A stretch of 64,000 nucleotides of DNA from Flagellimonas myxillae. GTDB lineage: Bacteria; Bacteroidota; Bacteroidia; Flavobacteriales; Flavobacteriaceae. The DNA is taken from assembly GCF_023502235.1 (NCBI RefSeq), contig NZ_JAMFLY010000003.1:62001-126000 (forward strand), in the 5' to 3' direction. Positions 52,994 to 62,641 of this stretch are shown one piece after another (positions within the stretch are counted from its first letter, which is position 1; each line of letters opens with the position of its first letter). The translations under genes and the position numbers were made by a program. The notes under the pieces are model-generated. The model ran no database searches. It saw only the letters and a program-made list of their open reading frames with translations, and was not told the origin of the DNA.

Positions 52994-53482
52994 ATGAAAA
53001 AACTTGTATTGCTTTTAGCATTGGTAGTGGGAACTTTTACCCAAATGGAGGCTCAGCGTATTTCCAAACACGCCTTGGGAATCCGAATAGGGGACGATGA
53101 TGGTTTTGACTCCCTCGGCGCCGAGATCAGCTATCAATTGGGACTGTTAAACAGTACCCGACTTGAATTTGATTTGGGAATCCGTTCTGGGAACAATTAC
53201 GATGCCTTTAAATTGGTTGGACTCTTCCAATGGGTGATGCCCCTGGATCGTTCTTTTCATTGGTATGCAGGTGTGGGACCCGGTGTGGGAAATGTTAGTG
53301 TGGACAATGGGGGCTCCAACACCTTTGCCTTAGTGGCCGGAAATGTTGGAATAGAATATAATTTTAAAATCCCCTTGTTGCTGTCGATCGATGTTCGGCC
53401 GGAATTTGGTTTGGCCGATGATGATTTCTATGGCGACGGGTTCGATTTTGACCTGGGATTGGGGATACGCTATCAATTCTAG
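52994..53482 (+). CDS. Small outer-membrane beta-barrel-like protein
   Basis: 162 residues. Signal peptide to ~20 (TQMEAQ). Body of alternating strands with Gly-rich turns: RLEFDLGIRSGNNYDAF, WYAGVGPGVGNVSV, LSIDVRPEFGLADDDFYGDG, ending in FDLGLGIRYQF with a terminal Phe suited to BamA. Likely an 8-strand barrel. Just downstream of the lamin-tail remnant, with its own start; terminator follows. Confidence 0.82.
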   Translation: MKKLVLLLALVVGTFTQMEAQRISKHALGIRIGDDDGFDSLGAEISYQLGLLNSTRLEFDLGIRSGNNYDAFKLVGLFQWVMPLDRSFHWYAGVGPGVGNVSVDNGGSNTFALVAGNVGIEYNFKIPLLLSIDVRPEFGLADDDFYGDGFDFDLGLGIRYQF

Positions 53483-53500
53483 TATCAGTTAGAGAAAATA

Positions 53501-53534
53501 AAAAGGGGGGCGGTTAAAAACCGCCCCCCTTTTT
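53501..53534. terminator. Strong bidirectional terminator
   Basis: Perfect 13-base stem AAAAGGGGGGCGG/CCGCCCCCCTTTT, A run on the left and T run on the right, between two convergent genes. Confidence 0.92.
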
Positions 53535-53551
53535 CAATACTATCTATTTTG

Positions 53552-54082
53552 CTAAAAAGGCCTGTAGCTAAATTTTTGCCCCCCTACTGAGGCATCGGCC
53601 ATTAAGCCTGCTTTGGGCAGGGCAAACACGGCCACCCCATCCTTGTATTTGGCATTAAAAGCAATCCCAGATTTTAGGGCCACCGCACTGGTTTCGGCCG
53701 CAAATTGGAATTTACCCTCCTTAAAGCGCTCCAAATCCACAGCAGTTTCAAAAAAGATGATTTCGATTATCGCCTGGCCCCCAGCTTGGAGTCCTACATT
53801 TAATTTTTTAAGCCCGGCCATCCCAGCTGCTTCTCCCCCTTCATAAAGCACACCATTGCCCGAGGCACCTCCTATAATAAAACCGCCTTTGCCCACATTG
53901 GGAAAAAGAACGTAACCGGCAGATTTATCAAAGAACCGCTCCAGTCCACTATCCGCTTTCAAAAGGGTTTTTTTGGCCCGTTTGGCATCGTTCATGATTT
54001 TGCGGTCTTTTTTATTTTGGGCAGTAAGGGTGAAGGCAAAAAGCATTATTCCTACCAACACCAGCGATTTAATTAGTCTCAT
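53552..54082 (-). CDS. SYLF/YSC84-domain secreted protein
   Basis: 176 residues from ATG 54082 (MRLIKSLVLVG signal); the start at 54151 lies in the preceding terminator. SYLF features: AGYVLFPNVGKGGFIIGGASGNGVLYEGG, split, ~60-90, then LQAGGQAIIEIIFFET and KYKDGVAVFALPKAGLM. The domain binds lipids in eukaryotes; bacterial role unclear, presumably periplasmic. Confidence 0.88.
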   Translation of the reverse strand: MRLIKSLVLVGIMLFAFTLTAQNKKDRKIMNDAKRAKKTLLKADSGLERFFDKSAGYVLFPNVGKGGFIIGGASGNGVLYEGGEAAGMAGLKKLNVGLQAGGQAIIEIIFFETAVDLERFKEGKFQFAAETSAVALKSGIAFNAKYKDGVAVFALPKAGLMADASVGGQKFSYRPF

Positions 54083-54112
54083 GTTCTTGTGATTTTTTAT
54101 CAGACCAAAATT

Positions 54113-54146
54113 AAAAAATAAACCCCTTCCGATTTGGAAAGGGTTT
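54113..54146 (-). terminator. Terminator of the DinB-like gene at 54169
   Basis: Minus-strand stem AAACCCTTTCC/GGAAGGGGTTT with a five-base loop and a TATTTTTT tail. Confidence 0.85.
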
Positions 54147-54168
54147 GCCAATAATTGTTAAACCAACC

Positions 54169-54783
54169 TTAGTCTACATTAGTGGGAAATAGCTTGTGGG
54201 CCATCACCTCCTTCATTTGGTTTGTATGTCGTTCCGTATGGCCAGACATGAACATGATAAGCTGTACGCCGTCGATGGTTCCGAAGGGCAGGTCACTGTT
54301 ATACAAATTTCTTAGATCATCCTCCGTACTTTTCATATAATCAATATGCTCGTCCCTTTTGGCCATAAACGCTTTAATGGTTTCATCATGGGAACCAAAT
54401 TTGCCGGAAGGTTCAAAAGCTTCAGATGTTTTAACCCGGTTGGAGCGGTCCTTAATTATCCCCATAAGCTGCTCATCGTTCATTTTAATGGAATCTTTTA
54501 AAGCAGGATTAGGGCCGGCAGCAATCGTTTTTTGGATCAATCCGCCAAAGGCATTTTCGGAAATGGTCAAATGCTCAACACATTCCGCAATAGACCAGGC
54601 ATCTTCCCACGGCTTAAAGTTCAATTGTTCCTCGCTCAGACCCTTAAGAACCTTGGCCATTTGATCACGCGTTTGGGTAAGGTGATCTACAACCATTTTT
54701 CGGTCATCCTTGGATAATTTGGTCGTATCTGCACTAAAACTAAGAAGTAGTAGGGCGACCAATGGCAATATTAATTTTTTCAT
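54169..54783 (-). CDS. Secreted DinB-like protein
   Basis: 204 residues. Signal peptide (~1-18, LLLLSFSADT). DinB four-helix bundle with histidines in AECVEHLTISE and SGHTERHTNQMKEV and an early one in VVDHLTQTRDQM. Same exported layout as the gene at 12465. Metal binding likely, activity unknown. Followed by a terminator and then the SYLF gene. Confidence 0.86.
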   Translation of the reverse strand: MKKLILPLVALLLLSFSADTTKLSKDDRKMVVDHLTQTRDQMAKVLKGLSEEQLNFKPWEDAWSIAECVEHLTISENAFGGLIQKTIAAGPNPALKDSIKMNDEQLMGIIKDRSNRVKTSEAFEPSGKFGSHDETIKAFMAKRDEHIDYMKSTEDDLRNLYNSDLPFGTIDGVQLIMFMSGHTERHTNQMKEVMAHKLFPTNVD

Positions 54784-57316
<2,533 letters not shown>

Positions 57317-57347
57317 AAAGCTTAAAAAGAAAAAGAAAATTAACGTT

Positions 57348-57386
57348 AAAAGACTGTCACCACCGAAAAGGTTGTGGCAGTTTTTT
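57348..57386 (+). terminator. Terminator of katG
   Basis: Stem around GACTGTCACCACC/GGTTGTGGCAGT with a short GAAAA-type loop and TTTTTT. It separates katG from the ankyrin operon, so the latter needs read-through or its own promoter (TACCTTTC at 57389). Confidence 0.78.
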
Positions 57387-57406
57387 GTTACCTTTCAATA
57401 CTTAAA

Positions 57407-57889
57407 ATGAGCAAAAAAGAAGACTTTTTCAATGCAATACGTAATGGGGATACAGCAACCATTTCAAGCCTATTGGAAGCGGAAAAAACCCTGCTTGAAT
57501 CTAAGGACGATAGAGGGTCCACACCTTTAATTTTGGCTACCTATTACAATCAGCAAGAAATTACAAAACTGCTTTTGGAAAAGGGAGCAGGTATAGATGC
57601 CACCGATGGTTCGGGGAATACGGCTTTGTTGGGTGTTTGTTTTAAGGGATATGCAGAATTGGCAGAGCTGTTGATCAAATCCGGATCCAATGTCGACCAC
57701 ATAAACTCCATGGGAGCCACTGCACTCATATATGCAGTAACCTTTAATCGAGTAAATATTGCCCAATTGTTGCTTCAACATGGTGCGAATTCAGGTATTA
57801 GGGATGCACGTGGAAATACCGCTTTGGAACAAGCTAAAATGCAGGGGAATCAGGACTTGGTAAACCTATTGGAATCATCAACTCAATAA
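57407..57889 (+). CDS. Ankyrin-repeat protein next to katG
   Basis: 160 residues from ATG 57407 (MSKKEDFFNAIRNGD). About four ankyrin repeats: DDRGSTPLILATYYNQQEITKLLLEKG, split, DGSGNTALLGVCFKGYAELAELL, NSMGATALIYAVTFNRVNIAQLL and DARGNTALEQAKMQGNQDLVNLL. No signal peptide, unlike periplasmic AnkB, so it probably acts with cytoplasmic KatG. Five bases before the Nudix gene: start of a three-gene operon. Confidence 0.9.
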   Translation: MSKKEDFFNAIRNGDTATISSLLEAEKTLLESKDDRGSTPLILATYYNQQEITKLLLEKGAGIDATDGSGNTALLGVCFKGYAELAELLIKSGSNVDHINSMGATALIYAVTFNRVNIAQLLLQHGANSGIRDARGNTALEQAKMQGNQDLVNLLESSTQ

Positions 57890-57894
57890 ACAAT

Positions 57895-58518
57895 ATGGAT
57901 TCAAAAGAGCAACTTAATCTTATCAAGCGCATAAAGGCTTTGGCCGAAACAGGATTGGTGTATACAGAAAACGATTATGACAAGGAGCGCTATGAGGAGC
58001 TCAAGGATATCAGTTTAAAATTGATGGCATTTGTTGCTGATGAACCGATCTCTGTAATTCAAGACTTTTTTATGCCCCAACAAGATTATCCCACCCCAAA
58101 GGTGGATGTTAGAGGGTTTGTGCTGAATGAAAAGGACGAAATTTTGATGGCTCGGGAAGGCATTGACGGCAAGTGGACCATTCCTGGGGGTTGGGCGGAT
58201 ATCGGCAATACTCCATCAGAAATTGCAGTGAAGGAAATCGAGGAAGAAACAGGAATACAAACCGAGGTGGTTCGGTTTTTGGGAGTCTATGATAAACAAG
58301 TACACCCTCACCCACCAGAACCCTACTATATCTACAAGTTGATGTTTTTGTGCAGAATTACCGGGGGCGAACTCAAAGCTGGGTTTGATATGCTCGATGC
58401 TAATTTTTTCCCCTTGAACCAATTACCCGAACTTTCTGAAGAACGTATTTTGGAGAGCCAGTTGAAACATTTGTTCCATTTGGCAAAATCATCCGAAGCA
58501 AAGGTTTATTTCGATTGA
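57895..58518 (+). CDS. Nudix hydrolase with N-terminal helical domain
   Basis: 207 residues. The first ~65 residues are a helical Nudix_N-type domain. Nudix box ~99-121: GWADIGNTPSEIAVKEIEEE, where the REUxEE glutamates E114, E117 and E118 are present (Arg is Lys 113) and the first box Glu is Asn. Resembles ADP-ribose or ADP-sugar pyrophosphatases of the YjhB group. Middle gene of the ankyrin-Nudix-nitrilase operon. Confidence 0.92.
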   Translation: MDSKEQLNLIKRIKALAETGLVYTENDYDKERYEELKDISLKLMAFVADEPISVIQDFFMPQQDYPTPKVDVRGFVLNEKDEILMAREGIDGKWTIPGGWADIGNTPSEIAVKEIEEETGIQTEVVRFLGVYDKQVHPHPPEPYYIYKLMFLCRITGGELKAGFDMLDANFFPLNQLPELSEERILESQLKHLFHLAKSSEAKVYFD

Positions 58519-58522
58519 TGGT

Positions 58523-59296
58523 ATGGCAGGTCAACTAAAAATTGCGATTGTCCAAACCCCCTTGCTATGGGAGAACCCTGAAGGGAATCGTGCGATGTTT
58601 GAGGAAAAGATCAAGGGAATCCAAGATAAGGTAGACTTGGTCATTCTTCCCGAAATGTTCACCACTGGGTTCACAATGGAACCTGAAAACATTCCTGCCT
58701 CCGAAGGACCCAAAACATTGGAATGGATGGAAAGGGTAGCTGCCGAACAAGATATAGCCTTACTCGGAAGTATGGTATTTCGGGAAAACGGCAACAATTT
58801 CAATCGGCTTTATTTTGTTGCACCTAATCTGGAAACCCAGGCGTACGATAAAAAACACACCTTTACGCTGGCCGGGGAAGACAGAGTGTATACTGCAGGA
58901 AACGAAAGATTGATTGTCGATTTTAAGGGATTTCGAATTTGTCCTATGATTTGCTATGATCTTCGCTTTCCAGTTTGGGCCAGAAATACGGTTGACTATG
59001 ATGTTTTGATTTATGTGGCCAATTGGCCAAAACCGCGAATTGTAGCTTGGGATACCTTATTAAGGGCAAGGGCCATCGAAAATATGGCATATTGCATTGG
59101 AGCCAACCGGATTGGGGAAGATAATCTAGGTCATGAGTACGCTGGACATTCCGCGGTGTATGATGTGCTAGGAGGCACCTTGGCGTATTCGGAAAAAGAA
59201 GAAGTTCTATTTGCTGAATTTGACAAATCGCACATTGCAACCTATAGAAACAAGCTCAAGTTTCTGGACGACCGGGATTCCTTTAGTTTGAAATAA
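58523..59296 (+). CDS. Nitrilase-superfamily amidohydrolase (omega-amidase type)
   Basis: 257 residues. Catalytic triad visible: E44 in LPEMFTTGF, K110 in DKKHTF, C144 in MICYDLRFPVW. This matches the Nit2/YafV omega-amidases that hydrolyse 2-oxoglutaramate or 2-oxosuccinamate. Four bases after the Nudix gene. Its last 14 bases overlap the convergent Ig-like gene. Confidence 0.92.
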   Translation: MAGQLKIAIVQTPLLWENPEGNRAMFEEKIKGIQDKVDLVILPEMFTTGFTMEPENIPASEGPKTLEWMERVAAEQDIALLGSMVFRENGNNFNRLYFVAPNLETQAYDKKHTFTLAGEDRVYTAGNERLIVDFKGFRICPMICYDLRFPVWARNTVDYDVLIYVANWPKPRIVAWDTLLRARAIENMAYCIGANRIGEDNLGHEYAGHSAVYDVLGGTLAYSEKEEVLFAEFDKSHIATYRNKLKFLDDRDSFSLK

Positions 59297-60902
59297 CGAA
59301 AGTTTGCTCCAATTCCCAATTGGCACGTACGTCAATGACATCGGGATAGTAGCTAACCTTTTCGGGCTGTATTTTCTGTAAATAACTTCCAGTGTCCCAA
59401 ACCCCATTTCCATTAGCATCAAAAATTACGCGAAGGTTGTACTGGCTAGGCTCAAGATGCTTGAATTCGAAAATTTTCGGTTGGTCCGCATACAATTCGC
59501 GTAAAGTTTCCCCCCTATCGTTGGTCAACTGGGCTATAAGCGGATAGCTTACCGCTCCCCCTACATTGACCCGTAGGTTTCCAAAATCTGCATAGCTCCC
59601 CGTTGAAAACCTATAATTTATGGTGTCGTTCTGTATTCCAAAAAAGTCTGTGATTGCCCCGGGCATAACTTCCATGGAATAGTTTTGGTTGGGCTCCAAC
59701 TCAAAATCAAAATCCACCTTGTTTTCAAGGGAATCCAAAACCATGGTATAGGGCATATTGATGGTATCGCTTACAAAAAGTGCAATTTGACTGGAATCTA
59801 AAGTAGCTATTGGGGTAGTGGCCAAAATGCTGAAAGTATCCTCAAAATTGATTTGCCCACCAGCTGACGAACTCAACCGAAGGGAATCCATGGGCAATTT
59901 TCTTGTTTTGACGGTAAAAGTGTCCACCATTTCCATTTTTTCATTACTTACCGTAAATATGATGGAATCCAATTCGGTTGGTGTAAACCAAAAATCCAAG
60001 GTGTCCTTTTCCCGATCTTTTAAGATGGTAGTTTTTACAGAATCGGCCAATTCAGTCAAGCTCTCAATTTTCATGTCCCTATAATCCCCTTGAAACCCAA
60101 ACAAGATATGGTTGCTAGCTACAAAGCTCGGTACCGATGCACTGTAATCCGGTTTTTCCTGGAATAAGTTCAGCAGATAAACCGAATCTGTGGGAATGGT
60201 AATGGTATCATACAAAAAACCAATTTTGTCTTGCCGTTGGTTGAACTTGTTGTTTTTGTTCACATCCTTGATGGCCACCAAAGAATAGGTCCCTGCCTTT
60301 AAGTTTTTCAATTCAAAAAAGGGTAAACTGTCCAAGGTGTTGGTGATATAATTGGGAACCGATTTATACACCGTGGAATCCGTGTATGCGGTATCTATTT
60401 CATAGAGCATTACACTGATAAACTCATCGGCCTTTCGATTAAAAGCATCCTTTACTGCTCCGGAAAGGGATAGCGAGTCAATATACGTTCCTGTGGAGAA
60501 CACATAGGTGAGAAAGCTGTTGGGATTTCCTTCATTGTTATCCACAATGCTTTGCCCAAAATTAAGGGTGTAAGTCGTGTTTTCCCGTAAAGTATCCTTT
60601 AGAATTATTTCGATATACTTGTTCGCTCCACCAAGGGGTCTTATTTCCGGAGGATATTCTAAGGGGGGGGAAACAATAAGTTGTTTCTGTACATCTTCCA
60701 GTTTAATGAGTTCGTCAAAGTACAGGCGTATTCTCTCGGCCTTAAATTCAGTGGTGAAATTCTCGGGTTCCGTACGGATTAATACTGGGGGAGTAAGGTC
60801 TTTGGGCCCTCCTGTGGGATTGCCCCGTCTTGCACATTGCCAAAGGGCCAGCCCCATCACTAGGAGAAATAATAAGCTCAACAGTTTTTTAACGTACCGC
60901 AT
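59283..60902 (-). CDS. Ig-like-domain lipoprotein
   Basis: 539 residues. Lipobox LALWQC (Cys ~23), then ARRGNPTGGPKDLTPPVLIRTEP, the usual beginning of flavobacterial proteins with an SbsA-type Ig-like (Big_5) domain (~35-140). The rest is beta-rich with a C-terminal VIFDANGNGVWDTG, an EF-hand-like calcium loop also seen earlier as DVNKNNKFNQRQD. Cell-surface or periplasmic; function unknown. Confidence 0.85.
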   Translation of the reverse strand: MRYVKKLLSLLFLLVMGLALWQCARRGNPTGGPKDLTPPVLIRTEPENFTTEFKAERIRLYFDELIKLEDVQKQLIVSPPLEYPPEIRPLGGANKYIEIILKDTLRENTTYTLNFGQSIVDNNEGNPNSFLTYVFSTGTYIDSLSLSGAVKDAFNRKADEFISVMLYEIDTAYTDSTVYKSVPNYITNTLDSLPFFELKNLKAGTYSLVAIKDVNKNNKFNQRQDKIGFLYDTITIPTDSVYLLNLFQEKPDYSASVPSFVASNHILFGFQGDYRDMKIESLTELADSVKTTILKDREKDTLDFWFTPTELDSIIFTVSNEKMEMVDTFTVKTRKLPMDSLRLSSSAGGQINFEDTFSILATTPIATLDSSQIALFVSDTINMPYTMVLDSLENKVDFDFELEPNQNYSMEVMPGAITDFFGIQNDTINYRFSTGSYADFGNLRVNVGGAVSYPLIAQLTNDRGETLRELYADQPKIFEFKHLEPSQYNLRVIFDANGNGVWDTGSYLQKIQPEKVSYYPDVIDVRANWELEQTFVISN

Positions 60903-60965
60903 GCAAAACTTGTGTGGGACAAAGAAACAACTAATTTAAAAAAGGAAAACAAGCCTTAAGAAATT

Positions 60966-61676
60966 TTAACCCGTGGGAACCACAGCCATACTTAAAATTG
61001 AGATTTTGATGGCTCCCAGGCCTTGCAGTGATTTGGCACAGGCCTCCAAGGTGGCTCCCGTGGTAATTACATCATCCACCAACAATAGGTGTTTTGGAAG
61101 GCTCCCTAATTTTGGCCCAAGTTGAAAAGCATCTTTGGTATTTTCCCAACGCAATTGCCTGTCTTTTTTGGTTTGGGTTTTGGTGTTGACACTTCGTAGT
61201 AAAATATCATCCCTGTATTCGGCGCTAATGGAAGTAGCAATATTTTGGGCAAAGAGAGCAACTTGGTTATACCCTCTTTTTCTTTGTTTTTTAGGGTGCA
61301 AGGGAACTGGAATTACCGCATCCACATCCTGGAGATGAGGTTCGTTCTCGAGGACAGAACCGCACCAATTTCCCAAAAACCCTCCTATTTGCTCTTGGTT
61401 TTTGTACTTTAAATGGTGCAAAAGGTTCTTAACAACCCCGTTTTTGGCAAAAAACACAAAGGATGCCGCTTTTTTTATAGGAATCCTCCCATAAAATATA
61501 CGATCTATCGCATTTTCGTCACGGAAGTTATAATCGGTGAGTGGCACTTCATGTCGACAAACGGTACACAATACGCTTTCTCCTCTGGATAATTGCGCAT
61601 TACATCCAAAACATACCATTGGCAATAGTATGTTGTGAATCTCGTTTAGTATCTTAGCCAACCTTTTAGGGATCAA
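60966..61676 (-). CDS. comF: ComF-family phosphoribosyltransferase-like protein
   Basis: 236 residues from TTG 61676; a stop lies two codons upstream and no ATG precedes the zinc ribbon suitably, so the non-ATG start is preferred. Double-zinc ribbon C22, C25, C37, C40, then a type I phosphoribosyltransferase fold with LLVDDVITTGATLEAC near the C-terminus. ComF proteins serve in DNA uptake or its processing; PRTase activity is unproven. Confidence 0.9.
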   Translation of the reverse strand: MIPKRLAKILNEIHNILLPMVCFGCNAQLSRGESVLCTVCRHEVPLTDYNFRDENAIDRIFYGRIPIKKAASFVFFAKNGVVKNLLHHLKYKNQEQIGGFLGNWCGSVLENEPHLQDVDAVIPVPLHPKKQRKRGYNQVALFAQNIATSISAEYRDDILLRSVNTKTQTKKDRQLRWENTKDAFQLGPKLGSLPKHLLLVDDVITTGATLEACAKSLQGLGAIKISILSMAVVPTG

Positions 61677-61709
61677 ATCTTATACGCGTTATAGTAGCCA
61701 ATTAACCTC

Positions 61710-62606
61710 ATGGATGCCCAAGATAACAATTTCAACTACAAGATTATCTTTGCTGCCCTAGTAGCAGTCATTGTGGGTATTCTCATAGCTTTTTACTACA
61801 GTTATGCCCAATCCAAGAACCAAATGAACTTTTTGGAGCAGGAAAAGTCACTCTTGGTGAAGGACCTTACCTTGATGAAAGCCGAAGTAGATCGCCTGTC
61901 AGGATTGAACGAGGTGAGTGAAATCGAGCTTCAAACTTCGCGATTTAGGGTGCAACAACTATTGGACTCTGTGGGAAGGTTGAATTTTAGCATCATGAAA
62001 CTGAAGGAGACCCGGAAGGAACTGCGCATGTTGGAAATCAAATTTGATAGCCTTAAGCTCAAAAACAACTTCCTTAGATACAACAATAGCCTTTTGGCCG
62101 AACGTTATGAGGAGACCCAAAAGCAATTGGATGAACTTCGTGGACGTGCAAGCAATATGGAAAGGGCAGAATCCCTGCTAAGGGAAACCAACAGGGAATT
62201 GGCACGGGAACTCAAGATAAAAAGCTATCTAAAACTCCAGGATGCAGAGGGCAGTGGTTTTCGTTTAAGAGCAGGAAGACCGTTGAAGACCAACAAAGCT
62301 TCCACGATAGAAAAACTAAGGGGGTGCGTTACCGTAATGGGCGACCCCAACGAAGAAGGCAATGTTCGGGTATTATACCTGCAGTTTTTGGATCCCAATA
62401 TGGCCGTGATCGAGGACAATGCCAATACCATATCGGTAAGTGGCAACACCTACAGCAAAAAAGTAGAGATTCCATATACTGGAAAAGAGATCAGTATCTG
62501 TGATGCCATTACGGTTCCAGAAGGCTCGCTTTCCGAAGGAATTTACACCCTAAATGTCTTTGAGGATGAAAGACTCTTGGCCTCTGCCGAATTTCAGTTG
62601 AAATAA
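61710..62606 (+). CDS. Membrane-anchored coiled-coil protein, unknown
   Basis: 298 residues. One membrane helix at ~11-30, a long coiled coil at ~38-165 (rich in Leu, Glu, Lys), then a ~120-residue soluble domain (SYLKLQDAEGSGFRLRAGR, LRGCVTVMGDPNEEGNVRVLYLQFLDP) that looks beta-sandwich-like. Topology suggests a bridge from the inner membrane into the periplasm. Not recognised. Divergent from comF. Confidence 0.75.
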   Translation: MDAQDNNFNYKIIFAALVAVIVGILIAFYYSYAQSKNQMNFLEQEKSLLVKDLTLMKAEVDRLSGLNEVSEIELQTSRFRVQQLLDSVGRLNFSIMKLKETRKELRMLEIKFDSLKLKNNFLRYNNSLLAERYEETQKQLDELRGRASNMERAESLLRETNRELARELKIKSYLKLQDAEGSGFRLRAGRPLKTNKASTIEKLRGCVTVMGDPNEEGNVRVLYLQFLDPNMAVIEDNANTISVSGNTYSKKVEIPYTGKEISICDAITVPEGSLSEGIYTLNVFEDERLLASAEFQLK

Positions 62607-62609
62607 CCC

Positions 62610-62637
62610 TTGTTTTTTTGGTAAAGTTCTATTTTTG
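62610..62637 (+). promoter_or_regulatory. Promoter of glyS, possibly leaderless
   Basis: TTG at 62610-62612, 17 bases, TATTTTTG at 62630-62637 (exact -7). The ATG is only four bases after the -7 element, so the transcript may start at or within a few bases of the start codon. Confidence 0.45.
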
Positions 62638-62641
62638 CCGC

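Noticed and set aside
54150..54165. GGTTGGTTT before the terminator at 54113, similar to the shared 17-mer
   Set aside because: Only nine bases match and the rest differs; not enough to call a third copy.
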